64,000 nt of DNA from Breviolum minutum Mf 1.05b.01 (GCA_000507305.1 DF240095.1:162753-226752); one strand, 5' to 3'. Shown: positions 50,475-59,769, counted from the stretch's first letter. The notes: generated by a model not told the origin, from the sequence alone. Numbers and translations: made by a program.

Positions 50475-50955
50475 CTGAGGAAGATTTGAAACAACTCTAA
50501 ATGCCTTGTAGCTGTTTCCCGACAAGAAGAACTTAGATCTATCTTAAGAGGCAGCTCCGTTGCGTTACCAGTGCCTGTTTCTTGCGTTCGAGTGTTTGCA
50601 TATGGTGCACATGCGTAGAAGTCTGTTGAAGATAAGATTGACTATGAATCTGTGCGATGTAGTGTTGAGCAACTACAGTAATAGGCTCTGATTCCAAAAG
50701 TGTATATGTCCTCGTGATCAGATTTGCTGATTTTTCTGCTAAAACATTGGTTCATGGCGGATTATGAAAGATAATGAAGGGCCGGTACTAAAGTAGTGAT
50801 GATTATCTTCCCACTTTTTTCCGAGATTTAGGCATGCCCCAAAAATTAAAACTCTTGCTCCGGAAGAAAACTTGAAGTGATCCTAGGCATTTCTATGCAA
50901 AGTTTTGGTCCCCAAAACCTAAAAAAGTTGATCAACGATGGATTACATTTCAGAA
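50475..50955. other. Unassigned stretch
   Basis: No element or exon recognised. Confidence 0.45.
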
Positions 50956-50958
50956 GCA

Positions 50959-51105
50959 TTAGATTTGCTTAGTTAAGATGCTTGGTAAAAGTGAAGAAAA
51001 ACAATTCTCTCTTTCATGGTGGCTTTTGTTTAATGGTGATGTTCATTCATCCCATGGGTCCCCGATTCCGTAAGAAATTCACCAGACAAAAACAAGCCTC
51101 CAAGC
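50959..51105. mobile_element. Family H foldback element
   Basis: ATTAGATTTGCTTAGTTAAGATG opposes AAAAACAAGCCTCCAAG; GATTCCGTAAGAAATTCACC inside. Confidence 0.72.
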
Positions 51106-51438
51106 TAACAATCTGGCCAAATTAAAATGCTTCACCAACCTAGATTCTTTCCTGAAATAACGGGTCCCATTTCCCTTCCAAAAAACTATCTTTTGCGCTG
51201 AGGTCGTGTGAGGTGGCTGAAATTTGACCAGAATAGTGACCATCCCCAATAAAAACAGACATAAAAATTCCAAGAATCCCCCAAACCACAGGGGATATTG
51301 GTTCCAATCCCCGAATCCCCCAAAACCTCTGAACCTGGTTCCCTTGAAGCCTATGATCAAACCAAATGAGGGATCCGCTTCGGGATTTACCTCTTCGGTT
51401 AGTTCAGCCAAGTAACCATTTTTGAACAAGACAGGCCC
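51106..51438 (-). CDS. Exon candidate encoding a single-pass membrane segment
   Basis: After a TGCTATAG acceptor the minus strand reads VLFKNGYLAELTEEVNPEAD, PSFGLIIGFKGTRFRGFGGF, then a hydrophobic helix (FGGFLEFLCLFLLGMVTILV) and a basic, Thr/Ser-containing segment (KFQPPHTTSAQKIVFWKGNG). The frame runs into the H element at 51105. About 110 residues with balanced composition outside any repeat family. Likely a membrane protein fragment; family unknown. The E element just upstream would lie in the intron. Confidence 0.45.
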
Positions 51439-51462
51439 CTATAGCAGGTATATCATGTAATT

Positions 51463-51587
51463 CCCTAGTCTTCCAAACTCCTCCAGTCATACCTAGTGAG
51501 GAGGTGTGAAAGGAACCTCTAAAAGCCGAACCTCAGGAGATGTTTGGGGGTTCAAACACCTACTCACAAGATATTGGAAGACTAGGG
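51463..51587. mobile_element. Family E foldback element
   Basis: CCCTAGTCTTCCAAACTCC opposes ATATTGGAAGACTAGGG; CCGAACCTCAGGAGATG in the centre. Confidence 0.8.
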
Positions 51588-51589
51588 TT

Positions 51590-51680
51590 ACAACCTCTAT
51601 AAAATGGCCGAAAACAAAAATAAGTTTCACTGGGGTTCTAACTTTACAACCCCTATAAAATGGAGTTAAAATCAAAATCC
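51590..51680. mobile_element. Partial family I element
   Basis: ACAACCTCTATAAAATGGCCG and TTCACTGGGG, ACAACCCCTATAAAATGGAG. Confidence 0.45.
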
Positions 51681-51845
51681 ATACCGAAAACTGACAGGTT
51701 CACGGTGCCTATCTTGCAAGTTCATGGAAGGTCCGTTTTTGTTGGAAACTTTTCGTTAAGCTCCCCGACCAGTTGTCCTTCCACCGCTTCACCCCTTGCC
51801 AAGCATTGAAGCCTTGGTAGTTTAGGGCGAGAATGCCGGGGATGT

Positions 51846-52040
51846 CCATGGTACTTATAGTAGTTACCCTCCGGTAAACTAACATAGCAATGGAATATCC
51901 CCATGTTTAATAGGAAATACATCTTCAAAGGGTTCATTTTCCATTGCTATGTTAGATTACCAGAGCGTAGGTAGTAAATGGATTATAATCCTTGCAAGTA
52001 GGTTGTGAGTCACGTACCTATGTTAGTTGTAAACCAACTT
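51846..52040. mobile_element. Family N variant interrupted by D
   Basis: GTCCATGGTACTTATAGTAG lies before the D copy; GGTAGTAAATGGATTATAATCC and AAGTAGGTTGTGAG after it. Confidence 0.65.
51865..51969. mobile_element. Family D element nested in N
   Basis: TACCCTCCGGTAAACTAACA opposes TGTTAGATTACCAGAGCGTA. Confidence 0.82.
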
Positions 52041-52054
52041 TACCCGTAAAAGTA

Positions 52055-52146
52055 TAGGATTATAACTCCAGCTACCCATTCATAAGGACTTTTATAGGGG
52101 TTTTTGACTCCATTTATAACGATCGTAAGGGCCCACCTTGTAGTCT
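52055..52146. mobile_element. Family I right half
   Basis: AACTCCAGCTACCCATTCATAAGG, GACTCCATTTATAACGATCG and GGGCCCACCTTGTAG. Confidence 0.55.
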
Positions 52147-52270
52147 TCATTCATATACAAATATGACGATCGGTGTCTGTCAGTTTGACTTCCAAAACCC
52201 TCACACCTTCATCAAACCATTATCAAACTGACACCCTCCAAAATCCGAAATCGGTAGATTTCGTGAGTCG

Positions 52271-52365
52271 TTGAACCAACCAACCCCCTTCTTAAAAATA
52301 TGTTCGTCAAATTGGAGAAAAAATCCTCAAGTAGGGATGAAAATGACAAAAAATGAAACCAAGAC
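52271..52365. mobile_element. Family M element, degraded
   Basis: GTTGAACCAACC, AATATGTTCGTCAAATTGG, GGGATGAAAATGAC. Confidence 0.5.
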
Positions 52366-52369
52366 GAAG

Positions 52370-52980
52370 AGATTTGAAGAATTTGTGTGTTTGAAGATGT
52401 TTTTGTGAAGCATCAGGACCTCAATGGCGCGCATCCAAACCAAAGCATACTTCGGGTTTATGATTTTTCCAAGACTAAGAGATTTTTGACGTTCATCTAA
52501 CTTGATTGAAACATTTGGAAGTCAATTTTCACCCCGTTGAAGAACTCAATTTAAATCCCAGTTTGAATTGCTATAACTGATGGGATGCTCACACAAAAAC
52601 AAGAATTCATGACGGTATCAGAAGTGTAAAAAGTCAGAAATCATGTGATCACGATGATCATTGAATTACTGTGTTTTAATGTTTAAATTTTGGAAGCAAC
52701 AAATTGCCAAGCGGGGGAGTGCTCAACCCTCAACCAGTTGCAACCCTTTGCTCAAAAAGAGTGGGGAAAAGGCCTTACCAAATCACCTTTTAGGGTGATG
52801 TAAATAGTAAACCCTCCAAAACAATGCATTCATCGCATACCCTGTAGGATGGTTATGAACCACCAAATTCCGAAGAAATAAGGCCTTAAAAACATGTCAC
52901 CCCTATTTTCCGGTGACAACTCGCTCTTGAGGAGGGAGGGACCCCCCCGTTTTTTTTTTTTCGTTTTCCCCATGTTTTAC
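52370..52980. other. Mostly unassigned stretch
   Basis: A C right arm (ACAACTCGCTC, GGAGGGAGGG) lies at 52910-52940 before a T-run. The rest is unrecognised. Confidence 0.4.
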
Positions 52981-52981
52981 C

Positions 52982-53158
52982 ATGGATTCAGTGCATCTGC
53001 GCCACGCTGTTCTCTCCATAGGCGAAGTCAAACGATCCATCGGTGACTGGCAAGGGTCAAATTTTGTGCAAAAAAAGGGGACATTTAACATCCTCCTCAA
53101 AATTCCCATTGGGCCTTGGGCATCTACATTTGCTAAAAAAAAGTTGATGGTTTTTAGG
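52982..53158 (+). CDS. Small ORF, about 58 residues
   Basis: ATG in the strong context TTACCATGG opens MDSVHLRHAVLSIGEVKRSI, GDWQGSNFVQKKGTFNILLK and runs to TAA. The opposite strand also offers an exon-like segment (TTGCCAG acceptor near 53046, GTAAAA donor near 52979; SPMDRLTSPMERTAWRRCTE). One of the two is probably spurious. Confidence 0.3.
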
Positions 53159-53159
53159 T

Positions 53160-53626
53160 AAAGGAGAAGAATAAGGTGATGCTACACTGTTTCTTGTATT
53201 TTTTCCTTTTTAAAATAATATATATGTGGTTGTCTTTGTTATGTCCATCAGTCCTTAAAAGAAAACATCGTTGTAATGGTGTTTGGCAACTAATACATGT
53301 TTATTGTGTTCTTCTCGAAAATATTTTGCTGTTTCTGTACGAGCTTTTGATTCTTTACTATAGTGTAGTCTTCCTTTACCAAAAAGATCTGCTTCAGGTT
53401 GGAATGCGACTGAATGAATGCTTTAAAAACATAAAGAGCATATTTTCATTCAAAACCTGAAACAAATAAAACATATGATGAAGTATTTGTTACCTGTTCT
53501 AATGCTACTATTTAAAAAAACTGAAAATATACTTTAATGATTAGCATTCAATTCACTAAAATCAAAATTATTGAATATATATATATATATATTATATATA
53601 TACGTATATATTACGAAGACAAAAGG
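53160..53626. other. AT-rich island without recognised elements
   Basis: About 470 nt, clearly more AT-rich than the surroundings. The plus strand is open at 53176-53460, encoding a hydrophobic 94-residue sequence. The minus strand carries a polar alternative (QPEADLFGKGRLHYSKESKA). An organelle insert or UTR/intron are possible; I recognise no organelle gene. Confidence 0.35.
53573..53612. repeat. TA microsatellite, near-palindromic
   Basis: TA units broken by TATTATA and TACGTA. Confidence 0.9.
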
Positions 53627-53881
53627 TTATTCATTGTCATGACGAAAGTTTATAGATCGTCTTGACTCACTGGCTGGTACCTCTTCAAGATCAATTGGGC
53701 GCTCTTCACTGGTCTTGAGAATGATCAGTGGAGGTCCGGCCGGTTCCATCAGTTTTCGTTGTGCTTTTTTGATGTCAAAAAAAGGAAAGGTATAGGGGTG
53801 ATCATAACCACTGACACGTCCTGGGATGATCCTCCAAGTAGCGGGGATATCTTGTTTGGAGTTGAGTAGTGGTCGTATCAC
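53627..53881 (-). CDS. Terminal exon candidate with an A terminus fused in frame
   Basis: The minus strand reads SGYDHPYTFPFFDIKKAQRK, LMEPAGPPLIILKTSEERPI, DLEEVPASESRRSINFRHDN, E and TAA at 53627-53629. This half is highly protein-like. Upstream the frame passes without a stop through a 24-nt A terminus (53818-53841, translated TWRIIPG) into LLNSKQDIPA. Either the A end supplies the CATCCCAG acceptor at 53822-53829, or a transposon footprint has been absorbed into the protein. Function unknown. Confidence 0.5.
   Translation of the reverse strand: MIRPLLNSKQDIPATWRIIPGRVSGYDHPYTFPFFDIKKAQRKLMEPAGPPLIILKTSEERPIDLEEVPASESRRSINFRHDNE
53818..53841. mobile_element. Isolated family A terminus
   Basis: TGGGATGATCCTCCAAGTA is the right end of A, alone. 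Confidence 0.75.
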
Positions 53882-54061
53882 CGAATGTTTTTGGAATGTG
53901 TTCCCCTCCCACCTGAGGTTGCTTCAATAATACAGAGAAGTTGCCACCACTCGACCTGCAGAATTTCACCATGTTTTCCACCAGAAAAAGGGGAATGTCT
54001 ATTCGGAAAGGTTATAATTCACACGGTCATTATTTTCATAAATACATCAAAAAAAAATAAT

Positions 54062-54165
54062 TACCCTCCCCGAAACTAACATAAGCCCATCTTTCCTTGT
54101 TAGTAAATACCCATCAAAATTGATGGATTTTCCCCGGCTATGTTAGTTTTTTAACAGGAATGTAG
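54062..54165. mobile_element. Family C/D-type foldback element
   Basis: TACCCTCCCCGAAACTAACA opposes CTATGTTAGTTTTTTAACAGG; ACCCATCAAAATTGATGGAT is a central palindrome. Confidence 0.65.
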
Positions 54166-54436
54166 TGATTATCTTCTTCCCAACCGTTACAAGGGGTTTT
54201 GGCAGGCCCCAACTTGAGACATCCCGGTGTCGACATCCGTATTCGTCGCCACCGGATGTCACGTTTGAGGTGAACGGGTATGACGGGACCGGACCCCCAA
54301 AAAAAACATACAAATCCAAACACCGAAGGCTGAAGTTTTGGTAGATTTCTGAAGGTCACTAGGGAGTCGATTTCGATGGTAGACATGTAAAAATTGTCTA
54401 TGAATAATTTTTACGAACGAAGTATCCTGGCTAATT

Positions 54437-54535
54437 GGTGGTTGAACCAACCCATTGGAAAAAATATGCTCGTCAAATTGGATGATTTCCCCCAATTTTC
54501 GAGGTGAAAAAAAATATATTTGAGTTGCCACCACC
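54437..54535. mobile_element. Family M element
   Basis: TTGGTGGTTGAACCAACCC, ATGCTCGTCAAATTGGATG, CCCAATTTTCGAGGTG, GAGTTGCCACCACCC. Confidence 0.7.
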
Positions 54536-54896
54536 CAGCCTGGACTTTCTTACAGATGCTCTCAAAACTTCAATGGCTGGGTGAGTGATCCATGTTGACT
54601 AGAGGGCCTGACCCCTGAGGGTTAATGGCTGGAACACAACATTTGAAGGTTTGATTTGGTTGAACGATGATTTTCCGAATTGCAAATTGGTGAAAATCTC
54701 AGGTTGGAGCCATGAATTTTCCGGGGGGTCAAAATCTCAATGGCAATCAATCTCTTTGATTAAGTATTCCCAGATGTTTATCGAATGTGTGGGAACAAAA
54801 CCCTACATTCCCCACAAGCCTAAAGGTATAGAAACCCAATAATTTCTAGGCTTATCTTGCTATTAATCATGCACAACAAACATCTCAAAAGACCTA

Positions 54897-54998
54897 CACC
54901 GTAGTGAAAGTAGATGGCGCAACCCCCAAAAGGTAGATTAGTAAGGGGCCATGATAAACCAATACATGGGAGTTGCGCCATCTACTTTCCAGCTGGTG
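54897..54998. mobile_element. Family J foldback element
   Basis: CACCGTAGTGAAAGTAGATGGCG opposes CGCCATCTACTTTCCAGCTGGTG. TA lies on both sides. It is inverted relative to the copies at 22779 and 36247. Confidence 0.85.
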
Positions 54999-55026
54999 TA
55001 GTTTTGAGGATATATCAGGATATCAA

Positions 55027-55111
55027 ATACATCCAAACACTACCTCCTTAGAAGGTTGACCGAAACATCAACGGTGCAAACCTTAGGATGTATCCGGATG
55101 TCTATACTAGG
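55027..55111. mobile_element. Family E variant
   Basis: TACATCCAAACACTACC opposes TTAGGATGTATCCGGATGTC. Confidence 0.5.
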
Positions 55112-55320
55112 GTGTCCAGCTGGAAGTTTACTAACTAGCTAGTACCCAAACACTCAATGTATGGTCTATTTACCTTCATTTGGTTGATTTTATGGTAAAT
55201 GCAGGTAAATAGAGCATACATTGAGTGTCTGGATGGGCTGGTTTATTTCACCTATTTACGTGACTTACAACCAACTTATTATCTTTATGTTTTTCCGCGG
55301 TCCGCCATGTCCTGCCTAAT
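55109..55320. mobile_element. Family N variant interrupted by F
   Basis: CTAGGGTGTCCAGCTGGAAG and TTTACTAAC precede F; GGTTTATTTCACCTATTTACG and ACAACCAACTTATTA follow. This is the reverse of the copy at 7225-7354. Confidence 0.65.
55145..55236. mobile_element. Family F element nested in N
   Basis: CCCAAACACTCAATGTATGG opposes CATACATTGAGTGTCTGG. One of the best preserved F copies. Confidence 0.85.
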
Positions 55321-55360
55321 GCCGCCATTTCCAAGGGGCCATCACCCGATGGGCACTCAC

Positions 55361-55438
55361 ACAACCCATCCGAAAAATATGCTCGTCAATTTGGATCATT
55401 TCCCCAATTTTCGGGGCTGAAAATAAAAAAAACATGTG
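55361..55438. mobile_element. Partial family M element
   Basis: ACAACCCATCCG, AAATATGCTCGTCAATTTGG, CCCCAATTTTCGGGGCTG. Confidence 0.6.
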
Positions 55439-55439
55439 T

Positions 55440-55600
55440 TGAATATCTTTCCGGTGGAACTCTTGGCCTTGGGCAAACCAGGCCGCCTCGCCTCGCTTCT
55501 AAATCCAAAGGTGGTGGTCTGGGTGCCTGTGCCGAAGGACGTGCCGTTGGACCTGCAAGCGTGGAAGGGCCGGAGCTGCAAAAGATCCATGGGGTTTGCT
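55440..55600 (+). CDS. Weak exon candidate
   Basis: The GC-rich plus frame reads LALGKPGRLASLLNPKVVVW, VPVPKDVPLDLQAWKGRSCK. It follows the M element directly. The minus strand is open too. Confidence 0.25.
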
Positions 55601-55699
55601 AAACCCCTTGAGAAAAAATCCTTAATAATCATTGTGGATGTATCTCCTATTGAGAATGGTGAGTTTGCATTTGTCATGTTAGCTTACTGGAGTTAGAAG

Positions 55700-56150
55700 T
55701 TGTAAATGTGATATTAAGCAAATATAAAACTCCTAGTAAACCTTACAAAGCACCTCAGTTTGTAAGTGGGGGTATAACTAGGGATTCAAATCTACTTGCA
55801 AGGGTCCGGGGCCCATATCATTACAGTTGTTTCTTGCAATAAATGGATAACTAAATGGAAAGGATTCTTATTACAGCAAACATCCAGCCACACTGAGAAG
55901 TGAGACGCAGGTATGACATGGTATGACTAAAACTAAAAAAACAAAACAGAAAAACAAACAAGCATACAAAAAAAATAAAACAAATAAAACAAGGACATTT
56001 TACCAGAGGGTGGGTCGGTAAAATGGAGCAATTTTCCAGCAGTTTTCCAACATCGTTCCCTTACATAACATCCTGCAAAGTGGGCTCCTATACGATCGTT
56101 ACTTAAATGGAGTTATATGGGGCCCCTAATAGATGACCGAAATTGAACGG
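55700..56150. other. Unassigned stretch
   Basis: An AAACA-rich tract at 55925-55995 and an I-like fragment near 56075 (AGTGGGCTCC, GATCGTTAC). Confidence 0.4.
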
Positions 56151-56257
56151 GTACCCTCCTGATAACTAACATAGCCCTTGAAAATGAATGGTTGGAACAT
56201 GAATTTCCTTTTGGGATGGCCTATTTTCAGAGGCTATGTTAGTTTGAGAGAGTGTAA
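56151..56257. mobile_element. Family C foldback element
   Basis: TACCCTCCTGATAACTAACATAGC opposes GCTATGTTAGTTTGAGAGAGTGTA. Confidence 0.8.
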
Positions 56258-56399
56258 CTGGGGTGAAATATCCCTACTTACAGGAGTGAACTATGGGGAT
56301 TATTTCATGAACCAGCCATGAAATCGCCGGGAACATGAACCAATCAGTATACCAGTTCTAGTGGAGTTAAAACCCCTATAAATGCCTTGATAAATGGTC

Positions 56400-56650
56400 T
56401 TTTGTTGGTTTTTGTTTCACCCCGAAACAAGTGGAGAATAAGTGGGTCCACTGCACCTGGACCACGTATGACTGGTGTTTCCGGGGGCGCTCATCACATC
56501 TGACTCTGCAAACTCCCAACGGGTGCCCCCGGTGGCCTAAAGGACTTGCAACGCTGCCAGAGGATTTCAAATCTCGGCGCCCAGATTTAACGCCAGGTTT
56601 CCCCCCTCAAGGAAATACTCGGCCCTTATTAAGGAATCATAGGTGGTGAA
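56400..56650. other. GC-rich open stretch
   Basis: Open on both strands for about 65 codons (plus 56431-56649, minus 56376-56570). No exon edges. Confidence 0.25.
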
Positions 56651-56668
56651 TAAACCCGTTAATTAATA

Positions 56669-56775
56669 ACTAGTTGGTGGTTGAACCAACCCATTTGAAA
56701 AATATGCTCGTCAAATTGGGTTCATCTTCCCCAATTTTCGGGGTGAAAATCAAAACTGTTTGAAACCACCAGCAA
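56669..56775. mobile_element. Family M foldback element
   Basis: CTAGTTGGTGGTTGAACCAACC opposes TGTTTGAAACCACCAGCAAG; CCCAATTTTCGGGGTG in the centre. Confidence 0.8.
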
Positions 56776-56779
56776 GATA

Positions 56780-57190
56780 AGGACTTATGTTTCTGGCGAC
56801 TTGGCATTTGGGGTTAGGTTGACTACTGTAGCCATCAGTGAAATCCCCCCCATGAGGTTGAGAGATGTCCTCAAGATGTCAAGCCAAAGTCCCCCCAAAA
56901 GGTTTGAGGATCTTGGTACTGGTTGAGAAAGGAAGTTCGCATAGACTTGCCATTTTGGATGCTTTAAAATCCTGATTTATCACATGTGGGAAAGGGACGT
57001 GTAAGGCAATGATGCGTAAGAAAATCCATGAAATCCCAATGCATCATATGGTACCAACAGTATTCCGAGAATGGCTTACTTGTATACTCAGTATACTTAC
57101 GCATACTTCATAGTTACTAAACTTTATATTGAACTGATACAATTCATATACTTAATCGGGTGGTAAATCACCATTTTGCACCACCATTTG
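56780..57190. other. Unassigned stretch
   Basis: Direct repeats of TATACT near 57070-57095; no family. Confidence 0.45.
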
Positions 57191-57195
57191 AGAGA

Positions 57196-57757
57196 CTATT
57201 TTTTTGCTTCGCTTTTTCCAAGAAACTTTAACTTCCAACTCTGGGGAGTAACTGACATAACATCCAACCCCAACTGCCCGTTTCCGCAAGTAACTCCTTG
57301 AACTCCCGACGTTTCAGTCACTAGTTGGTGGTTTTTTCTCCAACCCCCTTTGAAAACTATGTTCAAGTCAAATTGGATCATTTCTGCAGGGATCTGGTTG
57401 AAACATCCGTCCAAAATAATTGAGTTGCCACCAACTAGAGTTACCTTTATATAATACTATACTGGTTGGTGGTTTCAAACCATTTGAAAAGTATTAGTCA
57501 AATTGGATCATTTCCTCAGGGTTCGGGGTGAAAATAAAAAATCTTTGAAACCATCACCCAGTTAACCATATAGAATCAATGAAAAAAATGTTTTCAAATA
57601 TACCATCACCATCCACCATCCCACAGTTTTCTTGTTAAAAAAATCCGCTTCCGTGACCCATAGGTCTCCCAGGTGAATCCAAGGGTGAAGGCACCTTTGC
57701 GGGAGCCGGTGGAGTTTCACCACGGCTGTGCTGCATGATTGGAGGATCACCATATTT
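57196..57757 (-). CDS. Multi-exon ORF split by two M introners
   Basis: Minus strand. Terminal exon 57196-57320 (TETSGVQGVTCGNGQLGLDV, MSVTPQSWKLKFLGKSEAKK, TAG), 26-nt exon 57436-57461 (IVLYKGNS) and exon 57558 to about 57640 (ENCGMVDGDGIFENIFFIDS, IWLT). The two introns, 57321-57435 and 57462-57557, are each an M element bounded by GT and AG. Both junctions keep one frame (codons GGT and ATG span them). Further upstream the same frame is protein-like (TKYTKYGDPPIMQHSRGETP, PAPAKVPSPLDSPGRPMGHG) but separated by a TAA beside a run of seven T at 57637-57643, so an intron, an error or a decayed start lies there. Family unknown. Confidence 0.5.
57321..57435 (-). mobile_element. Family M element as GT-AG intron
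   Basis: On the minus strand it starts GTTGGTGGCAACTC and ends CCACCAACTAG, 115 nt. The end repeats are perfect for at least eight bases. Confidence 0.75.
57462..57557 (-). mobile_element. Family M element as GT-AG intron
   Basis: On the minus strand it starts GTGATGGTTTCAAAG and ends GAAACCACCAACCAG, 96 nt, containing the M core (CCCTGAGGAAATGATCC). Confidence 0.72.
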
Positions 57758-57838
57758 TGTATACTTGGTACTATGAGTGGCATGGTTTTGGTGGGTACGG
57801 ATACATCTGGGCTAACTGTAATAATTCCTCAAGTTGCC

Positions 57839-57994
57839 CTACGTGGAGGATCATCCCAGGACGGACGCAAGTGGCTAATAACCATGGTTAATAAGTCCCC
57901 CAAGTAGGGTTGGTTGTTCCCCTTCCAAATGGCCTAAATGGCTCATAAATCAGGGTTGCTAACCACTTACAAGTCCTGGGATGATCCTCCAAGT
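57839..57994. mobile_element. Family A foldback element
   Basis: TACGTGGAGGATCATCCCAGG opposes CCTGGGATGATCCTCCAAGTA. Confidence 0.85.
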
Positions 57995-57995
57995 A

Positions 57996-58295
57996 CAGCT
58001 GGTGGTTGGGGGTAGGTGGTGTTTTTCAAAGCTGCACAGTGTGATACCTACCGAAGATGTTGGGTCTTGCCTCATAGTGGATCATGAAGTTTAATAGGGA
58101 TCACTTCACAAACATGAATAGATTATGTACCCAAACTCTTACAGGATTCAGGCAGGCCTCAACGAATATGATAATTTCAAGCATATTGTGGATATCAATA
58201 CAATATGGTTGGGTTTCTTTGTTTGTCATGTTTCAAATGTCAACTGCAGATTGAGATATTTCCACCCTGCGTGCAATCATTGAAGCTTGGAGATG
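57996..58295. other. Unassigned stretch
   Basis: No family or exon recognised. Confidence 0.45.
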
Positions 58296-58393
58296 CGATC
58301 CATGGGACTGGTAGATTTACCTACCTACATTTACCCCCAAAAAAAACTTCCCAAATGTTGGTAAGTTAATACCAGTCCCATTGAGCATCTGGG
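58296..58393. mobile_element. Family F foldback element
   Basis: CCATGGGACTGGTAGATTTACC and GTAAGTTAATACCAGTCCC, TGAGCATCTGGG. Confidence 0.72.
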
Positions 58394-58585
58394 ATATTGG
58401 TTTATTGGGACACTTAATACCGTTTGGATGTATAAACCCGTCGTAAATAATGGGATAAACGACCAACCTCAACTGGTTAGCCGGATTTCAGCCATCAACG
58501 GTATTGGCTTATTTTTGGACCCAACTACTAACCTACCTTTTGGTATCGGCAAGCCATCTATTTTGACCTTATAGAGGACTAGCAT

Positions 58586-58701
58586 ACTGCACAGCTTGTT
58601 TATAGGGATCCTTATCATGGTTAGACTATCACAATCCCTATATCACTGGGTAGGAATCCACCCAAAAAAAACAGGCAATAAACAGGCTTTTGGTCGCTGC
58701 T
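58586..58701 (+). mobile_element. Family L element, degraded
   Basis: GTTTATAGGGATCCTTATCATGG, ATCACTGGGTAGG, AACAGGC, GGTCGCTGCTCAG. Confidence 0.55.
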
Positions 58702-58754
58702 CAGTACCAGCACCTTCCAGGGGGTACCAATGGTAAGGTTGATGGGTGATGAAA

Positions 58755-58838
58755 TCACACCGGTAAACTAACATAGCTGGCTGGAAAATGGACCCTTTGA
58801 AGATGTAATTCCTATGGGGGAGATTCCAATGCTATGTT
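58755..58838. mobile_element. Family D element truncated by A
   Basis: CACACCGGTAAACTAACATAGC to CCAATGCTATGTTAG, where the D right arm stops and the A arm begins. Confidence 0.75.
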
Positions 58839-58982
58839 AGGAGGATTATCCCAGGACTTGTAAGTGGCAAATAACAATGGTTAGTTTGTGTCCCGTAAGT
58901 AGGGTTGCTCCCGTTCCATGGCCATCCATGGCTTATAAATGGGGTTACAAACCCCTTTCTAACTGGGATGATCCTCCAAGTA
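58839..58982. mobile_element. Family A element
   Basis: GGAGGATTATCCCAGGACTTG opposes ACTGGGATGATCCTCCAAGTA; the outer TACTT of the left arm is absent at the D junction. Confidence 0.8.
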
Positions 58983-59174
58983 TTCTACCCAGGTATATGG
59001 GGATTGTTTCACAAAGCCGTTATAAGGGGTGGCTATGTACCAATCAGGATTTCATGGAATGTCAGCCACGGGTTTTGGAATGTTGCCTGGGTGTCCGTTG
59101 TTGACTTCGGGTAAGCCACACTTCCCTATCGGGTCCTGGTTCGCCATATTTTGTTAGCTTCAACTCGAAGGGTT

Positions 59175-59311
59175 TACCCTCCCTGAAACTAGCAGCGAGT
59201 TTGCACCTGAAAACATGGATGGTTTGGGAGAGGATCCTTTCCTTTTGGGAGATTTTGCCTATTTTGCCTATTTTCAGGGGCTGTTTCTGGCTGTTTGTTT
59301 TAAAGGAGGGC
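59175..59311. mobile_element. Family C foldback element
   Basis: TACCCTCCCTGAAACTAGC opposes GTTTGTTTTAAAGGAGGGCA; TTTTGCCTA is duplicated inside. Confidence 0.72.
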
Positions 59312-59516
59312 AACATGGGTCCCCAAACATTTTGGGACCCCAAACGCCATTCGAAAGTTTTTTAGGCACCAACCGGCTCATGTGACAACACCAACCGTCA
59401 CGAGATATATTGGCATCACGTCATCGGCTCTCCCGGTGAACGGCGCCTCGCTCTGCATCCACATTTCCAAAGGACCAAAAGAACTCATGATGTTGCCCTC
59501 GGTGGTCGGTGGGACA

Positions 59517-59660
59517 TCCCAATAGGATCCCATCTTTTTATGGGAATGGTATGTGTATTTATGTGGTTATTTACCTATTTATAGTCCTATTTACCTACGT
59601 TGGGTATCTCACATTACGTCAATATTTAGCCAAATGTAGGAGTAAATATACCATTTTTAT
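59517..59660. mobile_element. Family F element, expanded
   Basis: GGGAATGGTATGTGTATTTATG, TATTTACCTACG, CAAATGTAGGAGTAAATATACC. Confidence 0.6.
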
Positions 59661-59769
59661 GGGTCCTTTTGGGCATGGAAGAAGGACGTTTTTTGGTTTG
59701 CAGGGTTTCCACCCAGCCAGCTTCGGAAATCTCTCGGCGGCCCAAAAACCAGTTACAAATGGGCTTATA

